A stretch of DNA of 64,000 nucleotides from Rhodamnia argentea (Eukaryota > Streptophyta > Magnoliopsida > Myrtales > Myrtaceae): the NCBI RefSeq assembly GCF_020921035.1, contig NC_063150.1:21747826-21811825 (forward strand), given 5' to 3'. Numbering within the stretch: position 1 is the stretch's first letter; each line of letters begins with the position of its first letter. This document shows, in pieces, positions 38,449-47,250 of this stretch. The notes below the pieces were generated by a model. The model did no database searches and was not told where the DNA came from. It was given only the letters and a program-made list of their open reading frames with translations. Made by a program: the position numbers and the translations under genes.

Positions 38449-40161
38449 TCACAGCTTAAAGTGTCTGCGAGGGGAAGTTCCATCAAGGCCATGTTCCTTG
38501 AAGTAGACAAGGTAGTCCCTCACTGTGGTTTCTCTGTAGCTTGGCGGATTGTCCTCGGACAAGAGCTCCCTAATCGGCCCGAAAAGCTTCGACGACGGCT
38601 GGAAGCTCGTGCTGAAAAAGCACGCCACCGATATTCTTGGGCCCATCGGCTTAGCCAACACTCTTGTGCTCCATGCTTTTGAACCTGTCGTTCGTTATAA
38701 GCTGCAAGGAAGAAAAAAGAGCGACAGACACCATCAGCATCCACGCCGTTACCATGATGCTCGCGCAGAGCAAGATATCCCCAGGCAAAGTGTATCTCCC
38801 AATATCCCCAAGACATCGCCTATGTTTTTTCACATAAATTTCCAAGCACTAGATAGTGTACTTGTAATTCTATGTCAATACCCTTTGAAATCAATATCAG
38901 GTGCGATTTTCTTTGAAGACAACCGACGTGGGGCCATCGTTGCCGTTGATCCAAGGAGTTGCTCGTAAATTATCGGATGTTACGAACTTGACCTGATTTG
39001 AGATGGGGGCCATTTTAAGAAACATGGTCAAACCCCGGCAATGGAACTTGCCCGTAGGAGGTCACCAACATTGATTGCCAAGGCTCAAGGGACAGGAGGG
39101 ACATCGACCCAGGGGTCGTCGTGAAGGACTTGGAGGCCTCCGATGTGGTCTTGCAGGAGCACTTTGAGGAAGTCGTTGTCTGAGGGCTTGCTCATCCCCA
39201 TCATCAGCTCGGGCAGCAAGCACGCCGGGTAGTAGAGGCATATGACCGCCAGGCCCTCGGCGCGGTCCATCTCCTGGAGGCGGTCTGGCCTCGGTCCGAG
39301 AGACTCGGACAGGAGCTCGAACAGCAACACGCCTAAGCTCATCACTTGCTTCGAGTAGTCTATTAGCATGTCCCTGCAAATTTTAGTCATGGAAATCATT
39401 GGATTAGATCCAACTTATAAAGTGTTATTTATACTGCGACTTTTTTAGATATTTCAGGTTAAATAAATTAGTTTATATAAATTAAAAAGTATAGAAAGAT
39501 AGTCACCTCAAGGGTGAAAAGGTTATTTTGTCTCTGTGGAAAACAACATATTTTAAAGTTGTAGGTGAAAATGGCATGGTCGCCTCCGAGACCCAAGGCC
39601 TCGGCTGTTCACACGCTCACGGTGCAAACCTCCGGCGGCTCCTCGGGCGACGGCGGGCTAGGCGCCATGTAGCAGAAAAAGTGTCCCTCCGGTTCGCCAC
39701 CGACGCCGTATACAGGTCGAAACTGCTGTTGTACACCACCTTCCTCGTTATGCCGCGCGTGTAGAACACCTTCTTTGCCTCGTCGTCTTGCTCGTAGAAC
39801 CTCCTCACCCCCTCCTTCATCTCCTCCAGCACGGCCACCGCAACCCCTTGATTCACCACCTGAAAGAACTCCAGCGTCTCCGACGCGTGTCGCATCCTCT
39901 CGATCACCCCCTTCCTCTTGGCCGGGTGTCGTTCGATTCCGCCTAGGTCGATGATCGGGACGCTGAGATTCTCGGAGCTGCTGCCCGATTCGGAGCTCTT
40001 TTCGGATGTCTCCTACGGTCGGATGAAGATTTGGGGGATTTCAGTGATTCCGGCGTCGACGAGGCCTTTGACCCCGGCTTTCGAGCCGTCGAACGTTTCA
40101 GCTCGCTCGCTCTGTTGTAGCTCTGCTCGCTGGAGTCGGATGCCAAATCGATGGTAGGCAT
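38449..40161 (-). pseudogene. ACO-homologue dioxygenase pseudogene, copy B
   Basis: Three exons in the family's usual layout: 40161-39621, 39373-39052, 38701-38449. Exon 1 starts MPTIDLASDSSEQSY and carries the KAGVKGLVDAGI, VPIIDLGGIER and VVYNSSFDLYTASVANRRDT blocks. Exon 2 carries MLIDYSKQVMSLGVLLFEL and [19 protein letters not shown]. Exon 3 carries LITNDRFKSMEH and ends in the family tail HFKL. Lesions: one base missing after SELK, a TAG after IFIRP, one base missing in DTFF near the end of exon 1, a TGA after VPPVP in exon 2, and an extra base after EHK in exon 3. The iron-binding H-x-D motif reads P-S-D (MSKPSDNDF), so the metal site would be lost even in an open frame. The exon 2 donor is GC, not GT. 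An (AG)n microsatellite lies just upstream of the start. Confidence 0.85.
39046..39051 (-). other. GC-type splice donor (GCAAGT), ACO copy B intron 2
   Basis: The transcript reads CTACGG|GCAAGT. The same non-canonical donor is at the equivalent place in copy C (41907-41912), so it is probably ancestral to this sub-family. Confidence 0.6.
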
Positions 40162-40163
40162 TG

Positions 40164-40170
<7 letters not shown>

Positions 40171-40196
<26 letters not shown>
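40171..40196. repeat. CT/AG microsatellite upstream of ACO copy B
   Basis: (CT)13-type run immediately 5' of the copy B start codon. A shorter CT run is at the same place upstream of copy E (about 50785-50800), marking B and E as close relatives. Confidence 0.85.
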
Positions 40197-40197
<1 letters not shown>

Positions 40198-41133
40198 GCA
40201 ATTCAATGTCACCGTGACTGTAAATTTGCAAGTTTCGATTATGAATTGAATGTTGTGGAGACGTAGCAGCTTTTTTTATAGCCGAGAGATGGAGAGAAGA
40301 GAACGGTGATATCACATTGGGAGGATTTGACTTTCGAATAATGAGGTCCATAAAAATGAAAGGAGAAAGTCATACTTTATGAGCTACCACTTGCTGAGAA
40401 AATGACAATGCTCTTTAATAGTGGCTGATTCTCTCGGGGACCGGGGCGGCTAGTACACAAGTTTTTGCGGTTTATGGAAAGAAATCCGTTAGGACAGAGT
40501 TGAACATTGATAGACGACTGGACAATTTGATGTTGCAGCAGCCCTTGGATCAATCGTTGCGTCATCTTAATGCATGCTGACTCGATGTGATCAATTAAGT
40601 CTTAGATATCGTGGTGTTGTAATGGAAACCTACTGTTTCATAGAAAATCTAAGTGTAAATAGATTTCTGCTTTGCAGTTTTTTCTGGTTATTGTCATTGA
40701 GCGAGTTGAAGCTTGGCAAGAAATATTCCAGAAAATTTTCTCATGATCGATTAGTGTTATAACTGTCATACGGTTACTCAACACAGTTTCATCTAAATAT
40801 TCCATTTATGAGGGGTATGTGTTGGATCTTCCTCTCCCTACGTTCTGTGTTCTTCTTTAGGTTCCGCTTTTGTTTGACAATGATCTTTGCTTTTTGAGAG
40901 TTGCATTGGCGCTATCAAATGAAGCAATATAAGCGACCGTGATCGAACAGTGAAGAAAGTCGACCCTGTTCTTTGGTAGTTTTACATAGATGAACCTACG
41001 CACGTACTTTTATTTTCAAATACAAACATGAAGATGAGCATGTAAAAAAGTTGCCCCTCCAATGAAGAGAAATCCCACCGAATACCATGAATAACTTTTG
41101 CCCATTATCTCCTAATCTTCCTGTCTACAAAGT
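40197..41133. other. Spacer between ACO copies B and C
   Basis: 40560-41050 resembles 50870-51430 (shared TGGTTATTGTCATTGAGCGA, GTGTTGATCTTCCTCTCCCT and similar words), so this is duplicated 5' flank of copies B and E joined to the 3' flank of C and D. No gene is seen. Confidence 0.6.
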
Positions 41134-43339
41134 CTACAACTTGAAATCGGGAAGGGCGGAAGTTCCATATACGCCCTTGGAAATGTAATGGGCAGTGTAG
41201 TTTGGAAGTGTAGTCTCCTTGTAAATTGGTGGGTTGTTTGTTCATGTTAATTCCTTGATGGGTCCATACAGCCTCGAAGATGGCTGAGGAATGTGGCCGA
41301 AAAAGCATGCCACCAACACTCTCTAGCCTCTCTTGTTTGCCATGACTCGATGCTCGACACTCTTAAACCGGTCATTCGTTATGAGCTGCGAATGCAACAA
41401 TTAGTGATCCGTTCTCGGTCCGCCGGTTCTCGTGTCAGAAATGAATGGACATAGTTTCTAGATACTGCTATGATTGCAATCTTCTTGTTGATGAATACGA
41501 ACAACTGCAGTTCTAGGACCCACATTGACCAGTGTCCTGTGAAAAGTGCTGCACATACGTCTCTCTCATCTAGACAATTTTGAACGTATTGATGTGAGGC
41601 TAGCATGATACAACCGAGTTGGAATCAAGTTTGGATTAGTCAAGTAGCTCTTTTAGTATACTTGATCCACATGGCATTTGGGAATGATAAATGCAGATTC
41701 ATCCTACCAAAGAAAAGTGCAGATTTTGGAGACATTATGTTATTGCTACGGGGAAGATGCCTTGGTAAAATCTTAAGAGCCCTTTAACTAGCTTAGCATA
41801 TGAGAAAGTACAAGAACAAGAGGCGGGAAGGGGATCGCAGTGTATCGACCAATCAAAACACAGTTTCAGAGAAGCTCAGAAATGAATGACGATATCCGGC
41901 CAAAGCACTTGCCTGCAAAAGATCTCCGATGTTGATCACTAGTGCTCCTGGAATTGGAGGAACTTCAATCCACTGGTTCTCATGAAGCACTTGAAGTCCT
42001 CCAATTTGACCTTGGAGGAGAATTGTGAGGAAGTCATTGTCTGAATGCTTTGTCACACCTAGGGTCAACTCGGGTTGGCATGGCGGATAGTAGTGGCATA
42101 TGATCGAGTGTCCCTTTCCGCACTCCATCCCCTTCAAGTGATTTTGGGGGAGTCCTATTGCTTTTGATAAGAGCTCATACATACAAGAGCCCAGTCTCAT
42201 CACATGCTTTGAGTACTCCATCAGCATTTCTCTACCATAGAATTTTTTATGCCTCAGAAAACCGAACTAGAGCTGCCATAAAGTATGGTCAAACGTATTC
42301 CCAGAGAACACCTTTCAGCGTGTTCATATTTTGGGTCAATTTGGGGGCAAAAGCTTGGTACTGCTATCGCTATCGCTAGAGCGTAAGTAAAGTCAACTGT
42401 CAAGGAACATCCTTTTTCTACCCAAAAAGAATGAAACGACCACATCTGAGGTTCCCATCCATGAAAATGATAAATCATTGAGGATAGTCTGACTGATCCG
42501 TCTCATTGATTGAGACTTGATGTAAGCTTATATGCTATGACATGTGCAGTGGTGGCAACAATTGCTTTAGCCGACTGAATGAAGGACTGTTCATTTCCCG
42601 AGAGTTCAACCGCTATTCCGGCCGTTCTACCGGGAAGGTACGTCATTAACTCAAGTTTCATACACTTGCTAGTTTAGCCTTGATTAAAGGAGTAAAAAAA
42701 AGGCTATCAAGTATTATACGGTGAAAAGCAGTTACCTTGCACCTATATGAACAATTGCAATTCTTTGGCAAATTATCTTTATTATTTTTCACTTTGCGAA
42801 TTCGTTCATGGATTTTAACCTTTCTGGAAGGTGAAAAGCGCAAGAGAAGCCATTGGCTCACCCGCAAGGTTCGGGCAACTCCTCGGGCCGGGGAGGCTCT
42901 GGTCCCACGGAGCAACATATGTCGTTCCTCCAATCGGGAGCATAAAGGGCCATGTTGCTGTTGTGTATGAATCTCTTCGTAAAATCTCTGGTGTAGAATC
43001 CTTTCTTGTCCTCCGTCTCCCGCTCGAAGAACCTGCGGGACCCCTCTTCTCACGGACCCCATGGTTGATCACCCGGAAGAAACCCCATTTTTCGAGTGCT
43101 TGCCCGATATGCCGCGCCGTCTCATTGTGATCGGTGGGGCGTGCATTCGCACGTCCTAGGTCCATCACTGGGATGTCCGCACGATCCTCACCGCAGGCCA
43201 CGCCGTCGGGCAGCCGAACAAATATGCGGGGGACTTGGGCGATCCCGGCGTCCACGAGGCCTTTAACCCCGGATTTCTTCTCGTCGAATGCTCTCACTTC
43301 GATTGCTCGGTCATGTTCGGGACCCATGCTGGTGACCAT
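41134..43339 (-). pseudogene. ACO-homologue dioxygenase pseudogene, copy C
   Basis: Exons 43339-42862, 42231-41913, 41385-41134. Exon 1 opens MVTSMGPEHDRAIEVRAF, has KSGVKGLVDAGIAQVPRIFV and GFFRVINHGV, then loses about 40 bases and changes frame before RFFERETEDKKGFYTR and ALYAPDWRND. Exon 2 is fully open with [10 protein letters not shown], the iron-binding THS/HSD element TKHSDNDF and [17 protein letters not shown]. Exon 3 has LITNDRFKSVEHRVMANKRG, then TAG, and RVLVACFF where the family has RVSVACFF (the 2-oxoglutarate-binding R-x-S has lost its Ser). A second stop (TGA) lies after YGPIKELT. It ends DFKL. The intron 2 donor is GC. Copy C differs from A/B/E in its N-terminus and is closest to copy D. 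Confidence 0.87.
41907..41912 (-). other. GC-type splice donor (GCAAGT), ACO copy C intron 2
   Basis: The transcript reads CTTTTGCAG|GCAAGT, a good GC-AG donor with strong flanking matches, conserved with copy B. Copy D has ATAAGT at this site. Confidence 0.7.
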
Positions 43340-43739
43340 TGTGTGTCCGTTAGTAGTGTTACTTGGTATTGTCGATTTTGAGCGAGCCGGGTCTTGATGA
43401 AGTTCACTTTACGTGGTTTTATAGTAGTGATGTTTGTATTATCCTTCGTTGTTGATATAGAGAAGAAACTAAACACGAGGGACATGAAGGTTGTCAAAGA
43501 AATGATTTTTCTTTTAAGTGAAAGTTGCCCCAAGAAGATATCAGACAAACACTCGGAGTTGGCAACATAAGAATTCCTTGTTTCTAGATTATGACAGCAT
43601 TTATCGCCGGATCCTTGAAAGCACACGTTGACGATTCCTTCAAGAAGAGTAGGGATGGAAGATGTTTTTCTGATTCCGTCACATGTCTAAATCTCGTGCA
43701 TTCTTGTCTTCACATGAACCAAGGTGATTAATTAACCCA
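43340..43739. other. 5' flank of ACO copy C
   Basis: Presumed promoter region of copy C up to the Mutator-like insertion. No TATA box that I would rely on and no gene were seen. Confidence 0.4.
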
Positions 43740-43748
43740 TGTAAATAG

Positions 43749-44475
43749 TGAGAAAAGTGTCAAAAAAATTTTAAACTTATTGTATTGGTATTAATTCAGT
43801 CCTACTTCTTTTTCTGGTGGTAATTCAATCTTAAACTTTGCATTGATGCTAGTTCGGATCTAAATCTTTTATTAATGTCAATTCAGTCATAAACCTTTTG
43901 TATTTGTATCAATTGAGTCAATTCGATGAAATTTGGGTAAAAATGATCGACGTGGACGTCGGTTGTCCTAAGTGGTATAGCTGGTGTCGACGTGGATATT
44001 TTTTAATATTATTTAATTATCTTTAAATATTATGAATATTTGTTCTTTTTTTTCTTCTTTTTATTTTCACTCGCTTCTTTTTATTGGGGCCCGACAAGGG
44101 CCGATGACCCTTGCCGGTCACTAGGCGAGGTTCACGGGCCTTTGTTGTGGCCGGCAAGGGTCGGCGACAATTAAAAAAAATGCAAGAAAAGAAAAAGAAG
44201 AAAAAACCAAAAAATTATTTAACATATTTAAAATTATTACAATAATATTAAAAAAAATATCCAAGTTAGCGTCAGCCGTATAACGACCACGTAGGACAAT
44301 CGATGTCCACGTCGATGATTTCCGACCAAAATTGGCTGTATTGACTCAATTGACACAAATGAAAAAATTTAGGACTGAATTGGGTCAATGCAAAATATTT
44401 GGTACTGAATTGGCACCAATAAAAGGTTTAGGACACAGCAATGCAATAAGTTTATGACTTTTTTTACGGTTTCCC
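43749..44475. mobile_element. Mutator-like (MULE-type) foldback element, 9-bp target duplication
   Basis: TGTAAATAG occurs exactly at 43740-43748 and 44476-44484, giving a perfect 9-bp target-site duplication. Between them, roughly 230 bp at each end are imperfect inverted repeats (AAACTTATTG, TTCAGTCCTA, TCAATTGAGTCAAT, GACGTGGAC and GGATATTTTTTT appear in order from both ends). The centre near 44085-44170 is GC-rich with inverted GACAAGGGCC/GGCCGGCAAGGG words. No transposase is carried. Truncated relatives are at 52930-53170 and in the last TIR-NBS-LRR intron. Confidence 0.85.
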
Positions 44476-44484
44476 TGTAAATAG

Positions 44485-44860
44485 CTCATAAACATTTGCT
44501 TCAACAATGGAGCATTATATCGTGTAAAATGATGCGCGATGAAAATACAGGGAGTTAATTGATTGTATAAATGTATCAATTAAAAACCAATAAGTAATTG
44601 ATCGATTTCCTAACAAGAGAAACTCTAAATTTATTTCCTTCGTTCCTTACAAAAGGGTTCTTTTTTTCACTTCTATGCAGAAACGTGATTGATGCACTTG
44701 ATATTTGGAAGAGCTCACAACTTAATAACTAAATTACATGGTGACTAATTAACGGTATAACAATGCCAAAACTGGAACCCTAAAATAAGAAAGATCATGC
44801 AACATGTTCTTATTTGGGGACTTGATTGCATTTCTCGTAAGTTTTAGAACTCAATTGCAC
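44485..44860. repeat. Array spacer, copy in the C unit
   Basis: Matches 53195-53480 and in part 63520-63620 (CTCATAAAC, GAAGCATGAT, CCAAATTTATTTCATTC-like wording). This is the sequence that separates the ACO homologue from ARP9 in the array. No gene. Confidence 0.65.
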
Positions 44861-45985
44861 TTTCGTGGCAGATTTATCAAATCAAGTCCTTGGCTCTCCG
44901 TGCCTCCGGGTTGGGCTAAACCTGACCCAAATAATCTCGTTCGTTAGCAATCAACGCAAAACGTGGTGGCTTTGGCATCAGCTTCTGTCTCTGTAGTCGG
45001 TTCGTCATAAAGGTTAACAAGATGCGCAGTATTCTGAAGCTATGACTTGTGAACAGTGCGTGTGAGAGAGAATTCCATTAGGGATGAAATTTGTGCACAT
45101 CTGGAGAATTGGGAGCTGTTTGTGTGGGTTTCTTGATCAAAAAACGCAAAGCATATTCCCCACCACCTCTTATTCTTGGTCGAATGATTATGGCCGAGAA
45201 GGCAGACATTGCATTTTCCAAAAGTATGTCCCTTCGTGAACAATGGCATCTCAAAGGCACAGAAAAGCTTCTTCAAATAGAGACATGCTATGTTCTCCTG
45301 TTAATGCAAACTCGTCACGTTACGGTGATTCGATCCTCAAGTCAGACTTTGTCATTGTCTCTTAAATAGTGTATTTGAACACTAGCTTACATAGATTTTT
45401 CACCAATATTGATGCCCATCATTCTAACTTGCAACCTCTTGTTTTTATTTTAAAATTTTTTTGTCGAAGCAACTTCTTGTTAACGAGCTTACTTGTCCAT
45501 GAAGTTGTAGCCTTTCTTCTCAAGTGGTCATCACGCTATTAATTTGGAGTGCAATCCGCGAAAATTGTTTGAAAGAGAATATTGCTAGGCGTGTTCCAAC
45601 TGGTTAAGCATTCCTTTTTACTGCGGCAAGCTTTGTTCTTAGGGATTCCCGACATTGGCTGAGATGCTTGGATTCATCGTATGAACTGGTTTCAGAATGT
45701 GATCCATGTTGGTAGCAGCAGAAAGTACCAGGACTCTTACTATGTCCAAGCACAGGCGACATGTTACATAAATTGTTTGAAAGAGAATAATGCTAGGCGT
45801 GTTCCGACTAGTTAAGCATTCCTTTTTACTGCGGCAAGCTTTGTTCTTAGGGATTCCCGACATTGGCTGAGATGCTTGGATTCATCGTATGAACTGGTTT
45901 CAGAATGGTATCCATGTTGGTAGCAGCAGAAAGTACCAGGACTCTTACTATGTCCAAGCACAGACGACATGTTACATAATTCTTG
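44860..45985 (+). pseudogene. ARP9: Deletion-derived ARP9 relic
   Basis: 44860-45000 matches the ARP9 5' flank (2830-2985). It is joined at about 45005 to sequence matching the ARP9 intron from 13410 onward, so about 10.4 kb including exons 1-18 is missing. Exon 19 and its surroundings (about 13520-13715) are also absent. The last exon is recognisable (WFQNVIHVGSSRKYQDSYYV-like, with GMDWIHN and start-side changes) and is present twice because of a 208-bp tandem duplication (45562-45769 and 45770-45977). It cannot encode an actin fold. Same strand as the full ARP9 at 3.7-14.4 kb. Confidence 0.85.
45562..45977 (+). repeat. ARP9: 208-bp tandem duplication of the ARP9 terminal exon
   Basis: Two copies, period exactly 208 bp, differing at only a few positions (for example GTTCCAAC/GTTCCGAC and CACAGGCGAC/CACAGACGAC). 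Each spans the acceptor region and most of the last exon. Confidence 0.92.
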
Positions 45986-47250
45986 AAAGGTAATAATAGA
46001 TCAGATTAAGGTATCCAAAAAACGATCACCTCATCGTTAAGTAATTTCTTCACCTTCCCTTTCTTTTTTTGCTGACAGAAGTGGAACAGGTGTAAATCCT
46101 CCGGTGCAGGGAAATTTAACTGCAGCGTTTCTATTGAGATATACACGGTATACACAATTCTTGGGTTTCCTTCCTCTTTTGCCATGGGAATGGAGCGTTT
46201 CGTATGCATTCAAGGGAAGGGAAATGCTTTTCTGGTAGTACTGTCAAAGATAGTACAATCTCAATCGTAAATCCACACACCATCTCTATGTATTTTGCAT
46301 GAAACACTCATTAATTGGAAAATCGTGTGGTTAGAAATAACTGACAGTATTGTCAAATTGTCATGCTAGCAGCTCTCTTCAAGGAAAATAATCGAGTCAA
46401 AAGTTTGGATAACCTTATCATCCGAAAACAGAAATTTATCTTATCCTGCTGTAGAGGTCCAAATATAAAAACTCATTCTCAGCGACCATAGAGTAAGAAT
46501 TCAACTTGGCTTAGGACAGTCACAGAAATAGAAACCCCGTTAATGCGTACGTTTTCATGGTTATTAGATAAACGGATAATAGCAAAACTTGGAAAAGATA
46601 AAGTCCTTTGGGATGCAAATGTTTCGCTGAAAATCAATAAAAATGATCGTTCATTCAATTTACATAAATGAATGAATGAAAAATATATTTTTGGTCAACG
46701 AATAACGAATAAAGTTTGAGCTTTTCGGGGTCTATCCTCTCTTTTCTCTTTTAGTCCCTCTTTTTGGGGACCCCAGGAGTCTTTCACACTGCATAAAATT
46801 TGTGCATGCTCATCTTTTTATTTGTAAATTCCCTTTCCATTGGGCAGAATTCGATTTGGTCACGAGTTGCCGATTTTTCGTAGTCTACTTGTGTAGGGTT
46901 GGATCTATTTCGGATGTGGTCGCATTTTGCCACCTCTATATTCGGGGAGAGCAATTCGGATTTGGTATTTCTGTCATTCTAACCGTCAAGGGTGTAAATG
47001 AAGCCAATTGAGGGGTGGATTTAGCCAATTGGGCTTCAGCATGAAGAAACAACTGATCCACGCTATTCTTTTTCTCTGTTGCAAGTTATGCCATTTCATC
47101 TGGGGGATTAACTGAGCATGAAGTAACATGGAGATGCCGTTAGCCTTGCTATACATTCGTGCCTGAAGTTGATCATGAGGCGCCACCAAATCGTCTCCAA
47201 ACAACAGCATTCTCAAACTTCTCCTCAACCCCTGCTTTTGCCTTTCGGAA
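45986..47250. other. Upstream region of the CC-NBS-LRR gene
   Basis: 46617-46700 is a short AT-rich MITE-like piece with ATGAATGAATG inverted words. The rest is presumed promoter and 5' leader of the NLR at 47251. No convincing TATA box was identified and no other gene is seen. Confidence 0.4.
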
